Source of the DNA: Toxonevra muliebris
Taxonomy: Eukaryota > Arthropoda > Insecta > Diptera > Pallopteridae
NCBI GenBank assembly: GCA_963691655.1
Contig: OY829330.1
Coordinates: 620,001 to 684,000 of the forward strand
DNA length: 64,000 bases
Direction: 5' to 3'
The number at the start of each line of letters is the position of its first letter. Within the stretch, counting starts at the first letter, position 1. This document shows positions 39,601 through 48,280 of the stretch, piece by piece. The position numbers and the translations under genes are program-made. The notes beneath the pieces are model-generated. The model did no database searches, was not told the origin of the DNA, and worked only from the letters and a program-made list of their open reading frames with translations.

Positions 39601-40060
39601 ACGAAGCGGTGCTGGAATTTTGGTAAATTTGCTCAGATTTTCCACTCTATTGGCCATAATTCGGAAATGGCTACAACGCAGAAGCTGCGGTTCATACCAC
39701 TACATGGCCAGTAGACCTCGCTATGATTCCAGGTACCTAACTTAAAAATCGCTCTTTTTAAATTCTGGAAAAACGAAGCGGTGCTGGAATTTTGGTCAAT
39801 TTTCTCAGCTTTTTCCACTGTATTGGCCATAATTCAGAAATGCCTACAACGCAGAAGCTGCGGTATATACCACCACATGGCCAGCAGACCTCGGCATAAT
39901 GTAAGGTACCAAACTTAAAAATCGCTCTTTTTAAATTCTGGCAAAACGAAGCGGTGCTGGAATTTTGGTAAATTTGCTCAGATTTTCCACTCTATTGGCC
40001 ATAATTCGGAAATGGCTACAACGCAGAAGCTGCGGTTCATACCACTACATGGCCAGTAGA
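36660..40060 (+). repeat. Dispersed copies of a 1-bp-deleted monomer variant
   Basis: Six monomers share a 1-bp deletion and linked changes: AATTTGCTCAGATTTTCCACTC together with GCGGTTCATACCACTACATGG. They start near 36,690, 37,030, 37,550, 38,930, 39,620 and 39,970. Intervals are whole numbers of monomers minus one base, which fits repeated unequal exchange of a block containing this variant. Confidence 0.75.
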
Positions 40061-42489
40061 CCTCGCTATGATTCCAGGTACCTAACTTAAAAATCGCTCT
40101 TTTTAAATTCTGGCAAAACGAAGCGGTGCTGGAATTTTGGTCAATTTTCTCAGCTTTTTCCACTCTATTGGCCATAATTCGGAAATGGCTACAACGCAGA
40201 AGCTGCGGTATATACCACCACATGGCCAGTAGACCTCGGCATAATTTAACGTACCTAACTTAAAAATCGCTGTTTTTAAATTCTGGCAAAACGAAGCGGT
40301 GCTGGAATTTTGGTCGATTTTCTCAGCTTTTTCCACTGTATTGGCAATAATTCGGAAATGGCTACAACGCAGAAGCTGCGGTATATACCACCACATGGCC
40401 AGCAGACCTCGGTATAATTTAAGGTACCTAACTTAAAAATCGCTGTTTTTAAATTCTGGCAAAACGAAGCGGTGCTGGAATTTTGGTCGATTTTCTCAGC
40501 TTTTTCCACTGTATTGGCAATAATTCGGAAATGGCTACAACGCAGAAGCTGCGGTATATACCACCACATGGCCAGCAGACCTCGGTATAATTTAAGGTAC
40601 CTAACTTAAAAATCGCTCTTTTTAAATTCTGGCAAAACGAAGCGGTGCTGGAATTTTGGTCAATTTTCTCAGCTTTTTCCACTGTATTGGCCATAATTCA
40701 GAAATGCCTACAACGCAGAAGCTGCGGTATATACCACCACATGGCCAGCAGACCTCGGCATAACGTAAGGTACCAAGCTTAAAAATCGCTGTTTTTAAAT
40801 TCTGGCAGAACGAATCGGAGCTGGAATTTTGGTAAATTTTCTCAGCTTTTTCCACTGTATTGGCCATAATTCGGAAATGGCCACAGCGCAGAAGCTGCGG
40901 TATATACCACCACATGGCCAGTAGACTTCGCCATAATTCAAGGTACCAAACTTAAAAATCGCTCTTTTTAAATTCTGGCAAAACGAAGCGGTGCTGGAAT
41001 TTTGGTAAATTTTCTCAGCTTTTTCCACTGTATTGGCCATAATTCAGAAATGGCTACAACGCAGAAGCTGTGGTATATATCACCACATGGCCAGCAGACC
41101 TCGGCATAATTTAAGGTACAAAACCTAAAAATCGCTCTTTTTAAATTCTGGCAAAACGAAGCGGTGCTGAAATTTTGGTCAATTTTCTCAGATTTTTCCA
41201 CTGTATTGGCCATAATTCGGAAATGGCTACAACGCAGAGCTGCGGTATATACCACCATGTGGTCAGTAGACCTCGGCATAATTCCAGGTACCAAACTTAA
41301 AAATCGCTTTTTTTAAATTCTGGCAAAACGAAGCGGTGCTGGAATTTTGGTAAATTTTGTCAGCTTTTTCCACTTTATTGACCATAATTCGGAAATGGCT
41401 ACAACGCAGAAGCTGCGGTATATACCACCACATGGCCAGTAAACCTCGCCATGATTCCAGGTACCAAACTTAAAAATCGCTCTTTTTAAATTCTGGCAAA
41501 ACGAAGCGGTGCTGGAATTTTGGTCAATTTTCTCAGCATTTTCCACAGTATTGGCCATAATTCGGAAATGGCCACAGCGCAGAAGCTGCGGTATATACCA
41601 CCACATGGCCAGTAGACTTCGCCATGATTCAAGGTACCAAACTTAAAAATCGCTCTTTTTAAATTCTGGCAAAACGAAGCGGTGCTGGAATTTTGGTCAA
41701 TTTTCTCAGCTTTTTCCACTGTATTGGCCATAATTCAGAAATGCCTACAACGCAGAAGCTGCGGTATATACCACCACATGGCCAGCAGACTTCGCCATGA
41801 TTCAAGGTACCAAACTTAAAAATCGCTCTTTTTAAATTCTGGCAAAACGAAGCGGTGCTGGAATTTTGGTCAATTTTCTCAGCTTTTTCCACAGTATTTG
41901 CCATAATTCGGAAATGGCCACAGCGCAGAAGCTGCGGTATATACCACCACATGGCCAGTAGACTTCGCCATGATTCAAGGTACCAAACTTAAAAATCGCT
42001 CTTTTTAAATTCTGGCAAAACGAAGCGGTGCTGGAATTTTGGTCAATTTTCTCAGCTTTTTCCACTGTATTGGCCATAATTCGGAAATGACTACAACGCA
42101 GAAGCTGCGGTATATACCACCACATAGCCAGTAGACCTCGCCATGATTCCAGGTACCTACCTTAAAAATCGCTCTTTTTAAATTCTTTCCACTGTATTGG
42201 CCATAATTCGGAAATGGCTACAACGCAGAAGCTGCGGTATATACCACCACATAGCCAGTAGACCTCGCCATGATTCCAGGTACCTAACTTAAAAATCGCT
42301 CTTTTTAAATTCTGGCAAAACGAATCGGAGCTGGAATTTTGGTCAATTTTGTCAGCTCTATCTACTGTATCGGAAAATTTTAATTATTTTGTACGGGTGT
42401 TCAATTGTTTAAAATTTGGCAAAAGGGCTCAAGAACCAATTCATAACATGTTATTTAAAAAAAAAAAAGAAAAAGAAAACAATATATAA

Positions 42490-42564
42490 AAGTGTTATTC
42501 CTAGATTCGAACCACCAAACTTCCGATTGCAAGGCCAATGACTCATACACGAAGCTAACATCTG
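42490..42564 (-). other. tRNA-like sequence, probable tRNA-derived SINE head or tRNA pseudogene
   Basis: On the minus strand there is a degenerate A box (TTAGCTTCGTGTATGAG), an anticodon-loop-like CCTTGCAATCGG, and a perfect B box GGTTCGAATCT at tRNA-like spacing. Oligo-T runs follow. The stems pair poorly, so a functional tRNA is unlikely. Confidence 0.45.
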
Positions 42565-42755
42565 GCTATGACGTCATGGGAATTTTTACTTACATATTAT
42601 CTATTCCTTGTTGTGCATAAGATTTGAATCGAAACTAATGACATTTTTGTTTACATATTATTGTAGCAGCAGTATATGAAATTTAACATGTACAAAAGAA
42701 TTAACATTGCACCCCCTGTTAAAATCTGATTGTAACAAAAACAATAACAAAGAAT

Positions 42756-42974
42756 ATGAAGAATATGCGTGTTTTTGTTGTTTTCCTGATAGTTGACGAA
42801 AATAAGCCATTACAAGGTTTCAAATTTAACATTTTTAATCGTGTTTACTTTGCACCTCGTTGTGATTCTACATTTTGTAACAGAAATGAAATAAAAGCAT
42901 TTGTCAAATACCATAGTAAGAAGATTTGTTGTTATGAATGTAAAAAATGTACAAGGAGGATAATTTATTTATAA
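42756..42974 (+). CDS. Unrecognised 72-codon ORF, Cys-rich C-terminus
   Basis: An ATG-initiated frame of 72 codons that I do not recognise. The C-terminal third has CCxxCxxC and basic residues; the N-terminal part is hydrophobic (VFVVFLIV). It ends a few bases before the Tc1-type inverted repeat. The surroundings are AT-rich and transposon-derived, so it may be chance or the tail of a decayed element. No promoter or splice evidence was seen. Confidence 0.15.
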   Translation: MKNMRVFVVFLIVDENKPLQGFKFNIFNRVYFAPRCDSTFCNRNEIKAFVKYHSKKICCYECKKCTRRIIYL

Positions 42975-42979
42975 GTTTA

Positions 42980-43018
42980 TGAAATACATATACACTGGCG
43001 GTCATAAAAACCGCACCA
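42980..43018 (+). repeat. 39-bp terminal inverted repeat, left copy
   Basis: Perfect inverted match to 45,918-45,956. The inner 26 bp, starting CACTGGCGGTCA after a TA, is a Tc1/mariner-type terminus. The outer 13 bp (TGAAATACATATA) also match, which is more than a TA target duplication predicts. Confidence 0.92.
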
Positions 43019-43038
43019 ATAAAATAACGAAAAATAAC

Positions 43039-43113
43039 GCCATATGACTTTGTGGGAATTTTACTATTTTCGCTACACAGTTATCCTTGTATTACTCTAT
43101 ATCTGAGCGACGC
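43039..43113 (+). repeat. Subterminal inverted repeat of the Tc1-type element, left
   Basis: Inverted relative to 45,271-45,344 with roughly 85% identity by eye. Shared blocks include GCCATATGACTTTGTG and TTATCCTTGTATT. Confidence 0.8.
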
Positions 43114-43566
43114 ACGTACGAAGATTAAATGCACACAAAAAATTGAGTTTAATTTGCCAGATCATATAATTTTTTCTCGATTCTAGTAGAATTAGTAATA
43201 TGTAGTTACATTCATGCAAATGAAAAAGAATATAAAACAGAAAGCTCTCAAACTCTCACGCATTCTGTTCTATTTTGTGTTTGTGCAAAAACAAATGCGA
43301 GATATGCCGCAGGTAACTTTTATGTGGCAAACAATGAGATCTACAATCCTTTCATACATTATTTTAATGCATCTCTTATAGTTATGCCACTTCAAGCATT
43401 TATTTTGTATGGGAGGTGCCACACCCACTTGTTTTATTGAAATAAAATATAGCCTATGTTCAAACGGCGAACCCCACCATCACCATACTGCAAAAATTTT
43501 TAAATTCGGCCGGTAGTTCATGAGATTACCCCAATAATACATCCAAACTTTACCAAATTATTAATA
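43114..43566. other. Unassigned AT-rich stretch inside the Tc1-type remnant
   Basis: About 450 bp between the left subterminal repeat and the hAT-like insertion. No open frame or RNA gene is evident. It may be the element's own non-coding interior or an older insertion. Confidence 0.5.
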
Positions 43567-43578
43567 GTATAGATAGAT

Positions 43579-44561
43579 CAGTGGTTCTCAACTGTTTTCA
43601 TCCTACGCCCCCTTTCCGAATTCATGGTAAGCCCACGCCTCCCCCACTTTGATTTTCCCACAACATTTTTTATGCTGGCTTATTATTTTTTTAATTAAAT
43701 CATACCTACCTGGAAAAATATTAAGTTTTTGCCTAGTTTGGAATTCGCCCTGGTTAATGCGTCGAAGATAAGCTAGGCTAGTAAACTTATCTAGTATTTA
43801 AATTGATCTTTGTGAGAAAAACTACAATGGTGAAATTTTAGTGAGGTTTTAGTTGGAAAATCACCAGCTAACCAAATAATTATTATAATAAATCGAGCAC
43901 ATCATACATTATCTAACTGAAACCAGCCAAGAAACCCACCAAAGGCTAAAAAAAGATTGAAGAAAAGGAAAGAGATAAGAATGACGTTTTTTTTTAGAAT
44001 AAAAACACTTTTAAATACGAATATTTTTCTTCATAAAATAATTTTGGGTGCGTAATTGTATTTTTAAATAAATTTTTATAATCAAAACATGAAATTACGT
44101 GTTAATGCCTAGCCAGTGCCAGGCACGCATGCCTCGTTAAGGATTTGACATGTTGGCTTCATGAAGCACGTCATAAAGTAGCAACGAGGCTTTCTAATTT
44201 TCTCTCGACAGGCCTCCCAGACAGATCCTTTCATGAGAGTATAAATGCGTATTTTAAGTACATTCGCTTAATGTTAAAAACTTCACCATTTAATTTTTTA
44301 TAAATAGTAGTATTAATATTTTGTCACAAAAATTTACAAAGAGTTAAAAAAAATGGGATTTTGGTTCTAAAAAGTATTTGAAGTTTAGGTTTTTGAAAAT
44401 GATATTTCGATGTGCATAATGTAGCTTTTTACACATAATATGAAAGGAGAAATTATTTGATTAAATACTATAGCATTACAGAGTACGCAAATATTTGTTT
44501 TTTGAAATGCGTTCGCGCCTCCCTTCAAATCTGGGGGCGCCCCACCACTTGAGAATCACTG
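43579..44561. mobile_element. Non-autonomous hAT-like element, 983 bp
   Basis: Termini CAGTGGTTCTCAACTG on the left, and CAGTGATTCTCAAGTG on the right read inward, form a 16-bp inverted repeat with two mismatches. CAGNGGTTCTCAA is a familiar hAT-superfamily end. Identical 12-bp direct repeats (GTATAGATAGAT) flank it directly at 43,567-43,578 and 44,562-44,573. No transposase frame is present, so it must have moved with enzyme from elsewhere. Confidence 0.85.
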
Positions 44562-44658
44562 GTATAGATAGATATAGAAGATGATTATATTTAGGTAAAA
44601 TGTTGAAATATTTGAGTTGAATATATTTAGTTAAAATGTTGGAAGTTTTCATATTTTA

Positions 44659-44685
44659 GACTGGCGGTCACAACAACCGCATCAC
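44659..44685 (+). repeat. Second, diverged Tc1-type terminus
   Basis: GACTGGCGGTCACAACAACC, preceded by TA, resembles the outer terminus CACTGGCGGTCATAAAAACC. From here to the right terminus at 45,943 is 1,285 bp, close to a usual Tc1 element length. It may mark the left end of a second copy. Confidence 0.55.
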
Positions 44686-45039
44686 TTGCAATACTGCTGC
44701 AATCCCAAATTTCCCTTCCTTTGTAAAGGAGATTCCCTTGTTTATGTTTTAAGAATGTATTTAAGCGGGATGTTCCTTTTTTTATTGCGCTTGTTTGGCG
44801 AAACAACTGCAAAGTATAAACAATTGTCGCGCCACCAAAACGTCGAAATTTTTTTTCTTAGGTATCCAAGAGTGTCATAAAGTTAAATACTTAAAGAAAT
44901 CTGATTCTTGCATTCGACTGCTGTTGGGCTGATCTAGAAAAAAGGCAATTTGTACCCGCTTGAGAGGACAAAAAGATCAAAAAGACTATGGAAGACAAAT
45001 TCGAGAGAAAATGGCATAACCTGAAAGAGAACCATAAAT

Positions 45040-45262
45040 TATCGATTCAAAAGTGTAGTCACAATAAGGACTGAGCGAAAGAGCTATTACAACGTGAATA
45101 TAAATGTCAAAACCTTACGCAGAAAGAAACAAAAGTTCGGTCTGTATGGGAGACGATCAGCCAAAAAGTCGTTGTTGACGAAATGGATGGAAACAAATCG
45201 CCTGACATGGACTCAAAACCACAGCACTTGAACTCTGGCAGACTCGGGAAAAGTTATATAAA
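45040..45262 (+). pseudogene. Tc1-type transposase remnant
   Basis: The clearest part is 45,112-45,231, which reads 39 codons to a stop and contains KFGLYGRRSAKKSLLTKWM followed by a WT..H stretch. This resembles the end of the DNA-binding region of Tc1 transposases (GLxGRxxxKKPLLT, then WAxxH). Upstream sequence shows weaker similarity in other frames. The frame is broken by stops and shifts, and the catalytic DDE region is missing. No function is expected. It lies inside the inverted-repeat boundaries of the same superfamily, which supports the assignment. Confidence 0.65.
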
Positions 45263-45270
45263 ATTTTTTA

Positions 45271-45344
45271 TGCGCATCAGATATAAAGCAATACAAGGAT
45301 AACCGTGAAGCGAAAATAGTCAAATTTTCACAAAGTCATATGGC
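45271..45344 (-). repeat. Subterminal inverted repeat of the Tc1-type element, right
   Basis: Partner of 43,039-43,113. It lies about 570 bp inside the right terminus, while the left copy lies about 20 bp inside its terminus. This asymmetry is explained by the insertion that follows. Confidence 0.8.
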
Positions 45345-45349
45345 TTGAA

Positions 45350-45902
45350 TGGATTTTTCCTACTATACCTTATTTGTTTGGAGATTCAAAATGCTTTCGA
45401 TGATGTTAGAATTTACTGCCGGGAATGATCAGGTAGCTCGCGCGGTTAGCGATAGAGCACCTCTGTCATATAATGAAACGGAAAGTTGCTCAAAACATGC
45501 CAAGGAATAAAAAACCCCTTGTTGGAGTTCTGAAAACAATTTAGTATTAAAAAAATAACGAATGATATCTTCTATGCCATTCAAGATAACAGCCATAACA
45601 AAGGCTAAGAGAGGAGCACCATCACACTAAACACTTTTGCTTGTGACTCTAATAGGAAACAAATCAATCCTAGTATGTATCTTCAAAAAATCACAAATAT
45701 TTTTATTTTTACATACTTTTAAATAATATCTATCCTCAAAAATGTAAAATTTCTTCCATATTTTTTTTTTAATTAAAAATTAAAAAAATTTGTGTGTGTG
45801 TATGATGTTTCTTTCGGAAATTTGTTCATTTTGTTCCCGAAAATAAAAAAAATTACATTCACTAAAACAAAATCAGGTTTAGGTCCTATTTCAAACGATT
45901 TT
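45350..45902. mobile_element. Unidentified insertion of about 0.55 kb in the right arm of the Tc1-type element
   Basis: CTTGAA occurs directly on both sides (45,344-45,349 and 45,903-45,908). Removing the interval would bring the right subterminal repeat to within about 13 bp of its terminus, close to the left-arm spacing of 20 bp. The insert has no ORF or terminal repeat that I recognise. The 6-bp direct repeat is suggestive of a target duplication but short. Confidence 0.4.
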
Positions 45903-45917
45903 CTTGAACTAAGTGGG

Positions 45918-45956
45918 TGGTGCGGTTTTTATGACCGCCAGTGTATATGTATTTCA
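45918..45956 (-). repeat. 39-bp terminal inverted repeat, right copy
   Basis: Perfect inverted partner of 42,980-43,018. It ends about two bases before the first satellite base of array B. Confidence 0.92.
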
Positions 45957-46030
45957 AAAATACAGTGGAAAAAGCTGAGAAAATTGACCAAAATTCCAGC
46001 ACCGCTTCGTTTTGCCAGAATTTAAAAAGA

Positions 46031-48280
46031 GCGCTTTTTAAGCTAGGTACCTTAAATTATGCCGAGGTCTGCTGGCCATGTGGTGGCATATACCGCAGCT
46101 TCTGCGTTGTAGCCATTTCCGAATTATGGTCAATACAGTGGAAAAAGCTGAGAAAATTGATAAAAATTCCAGCTCCGATTCGTTTTGCCAGAATTTACAA
46201 CGAGCGATTTTTAAGCTAGGTACCTTAAATTATGCCGAGGTCTACTGGCCATGTGGTGGTATATACCGCAGCTTCTGCGTTGTAGCCATTTCCGAATTAT
46301 GGCCAATAAAGTGGAAAAAGCTGGGAAAATTGACCAAAATTCCAGCACCGCTTCGTTTTGCCAGAATTTAAAAAGAGAGATTTTTAAGTTAGGTACCTTA
46401 AATTATGCCGAGGTCTACTGGCCATGTGGTAGTATATACCGCAGCTTCTGCGTTGTAGCCATTTCCGAATTATAGCCAATACAGTGGAAAAAGCTGAGAA
46501 AATTGACAAAAATTCCAGCACCGCTTCGTTTTGCCAGAATTTACAAAGAGCGATTTTTAAGCTAGGTACCTTAAATTATGCCGAGGTCTACTGGCCATGT
46601 GGTGGTATATACCGCAGCTTCTGCGTTGTAGCCATTTCCGCATTATGGCCAATAAAGTGGAAAAAGCTGAGAAAATTGACCAAAATTCCAGCACCGCTTC
46701 GTTTTGCCAGAATTTAAAAAGAGCGCTTTTTAAGCTAGGTACCTTAAATTATGCCGAGGTCTGCTGGCCATGTGGTGGCATATACCGCAGCTTTTGCGTT
46801 GTAGCCATTTCCGAATTATGGTCAATACAGTGGAAAAAGCTGAGAAAATTGATAAAAATTCCAGCTCCGATTCGTTTTGCCAGAATTTACAACGAGCGAT
46901 TTTTAAGCTAGGTACCTTAAATTATGCCGAGGTCTACTGGCCATGTGGTGGTATATACCGCAGCTTCTGCGTTGTAGCCATTTCCGAATTATGGCCAATA
47001 AAGTGGAAAAAGCTGGGAAAATTGACCAAAATTCCAGCACCGCTTCGTTTTGCCAGAATTTAAAAAGAGAGATTTTTAAGTTAGGTACCTTAAATTATGC
47101 CGAGGTCTACTGGCCATGTGGTAGTATATACCGCAGCTTCTGCGTTGTAGCCATTTCCGAATTATAGCCAATACAGTGGAAAAAGCTGAGAAAATTGACA
47201 AAAATTCCAGCACCGCTTCGTTTTGCCAGAATTTACAAAGAGCGATTTTTAAGCTAGGTACCTTAAATTATGCCGAGGTCTACTGGCCATGTGGTGGTAT
47301 ATACCGCAGCTTCTGCGTTGTAGCCATTTCCGCATTATGGCCAATAAAGTGGAAAAAGCTGAGAAAATTGACCAAAATTCCAGCACCGCTTCGTTTTGCC
47401 AGAATTTACAAAGAGCGATTTTTAAGCTAGGTACCTTAAATTATGCCGAGGTCTACTGGCCATGTGGTGGTATATACCGCAGCTTCTGCGTTGTAGCCAT
47501 TTCCGCATTATGGCCAATAAAGTGGAAAAAGCTGAGAAAATTGACCAAAATTCCAGCACCGCTTCGTTTTGCCAGAATTTAAAAAGAGCGCTTTTTAAGC
47601 TAGGTACCTTAAATTATGCCGAGGTCTGCTGGCCATGTGGTGGCATATACCGCAGCTTTTGCGTTGTAGCCATTTCCGAATTATGGTCAATACAGTGGAA
47701 AAAGCTGAGAAAATTGATAAAAATTCCAGCTCCGATTCGTTTTGCCAGAATTTACAACGAGCGATTTTTAAGCTAGGTACCTTAAATTATGCCGAGGTCT
47801 ACTGGCCATGTGGTGGTATATACCGCAGCTTCTGCGTTGTAGCCATTTCCGAATTATGGCCAATAAAGTGGAAAAAGCTGGGAAAATTGACCAAAATTCC
47901 AGCACCGCTTCGTTTTGCCAGAATTTAAAAAGAGAGATTTTTAAGTTAGGTACCTTAAATTATGCCGAGGTCTACTGGCCATGTGGTAGTATATACCGCA
48001 GCTTCTGCGTTGTAGCCATTTCCGAATTATAGCCAATACAGTGGAAAAAGCTGAGAAAATTGACAAAAATTCCAGCACCGCTTCGTTTTGCCAGAATTTA
48101 CAAAGAGCGATTTTTAAGCTAGGTACCTTAAATTATGCCGAGGTCTACTGGCCATGTGGTGGTATATACCGCAGCTTCTGCGTTGTAGCCATTTCCGCAT
48201 TATGGCCAATAAAGTGGAAAAAGCTGAGAAAATTGACCAAAATTCCAGCACCGCTTCGTTTTGCCAGAATTTAAAAAAAG
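46031..48280 (-). repeat. Higher-order repeat of 4 (once 5) monomers at the start of array B
   Basis: Blocks start near 46,031, 46,723 and 47,588, giving 692 bp (4 monomers) and then 865 bp (5 monomers). Markers recur in order: AGCGCTTTTTAAGCTAGG, GGTGGCATATACCGC, CCAGCTCCGATTCG and GGTAGTATATACC. The 5-monomer unit contains one extra near-identical monomer. Confidence 0.88.

Larger units (their letters stand above)
26204..42370 (+). repeat. 173-bp satellite, array A right segment
   Basis: About 93 monomers in the same orientation and phase as the left segment, resuming in mid-monomer exactly where the retrotransposon interrupted it. It is heterogeneous, with several local amplifications. 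The right edge is eroded. One monomer near 42,180 lacks about 46 bp between TAAATTC and TTTCCACTG, and the last monomer carries several substitutions before similarity ends near 42,370 at the phase CTACTGTAT. Confidence 0.96.
42993..45943 (+). mobile_element. Tc1/mariner-type element, degraded and nested
   Basis: Bounded by inverted CACTGGCGGTCA termini, each abutting a TA dinucleotide (42,991-42,992 and 45,944-45,945). Imperfect subterminal inverted repeats of about 74 bp (43,039-43,113 and 45,271-45,344) support one original element with long terminal repeats. A broken Tc1-type transposase fragment lies inside. Length is inflated to 2,951 bp by an hAT-like insertion and a further insertion of about 0.55 kb. 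A second terminus-like motif at 44,659 suggests nesting of two related copies, so the internal history is uncertain. Confidence 0.75.
42371..45958. other. Non-satellite spacer between the two inverted arrays
   Basis: About 3.6 kb of AT-rich DNA with no satellite monomer. It contains a tRNA-like sequence and a small ORF on the left, then a Tc1/mariner-type remnant that encloses an hAT-like element and another insertion. No host gene is recognised. Stretches not assigned to any element are 42,565-42,755 and 43,114-43,566; I see no coding or RNA gene in them. Confidence 0.9.

Noticed and set aside
1..42370. CENP-B box in the monomer (CTTCGTTTTGCCAGAAT on the reverse strand)
   Set aside because: It shares only the TTCG core with the consensus; the CGGG part is missing.
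1..42370. CRISPR-like or bacterial repeat array
   Set aside because: The repeats are contiguous 173-bp units without unique spacers, in an animal-type sequence with eukaryotic transposons.
45430..45475. A-box-like TAGCTCGCGCGGTTAGCG followed by GATAGAGCA, like the 5' half of a tRNA
   Set aside because: No B box or pairing 3' half at tRNA spacing; perhaps a fragment of a tRNA-derived repeat, but unsupported.
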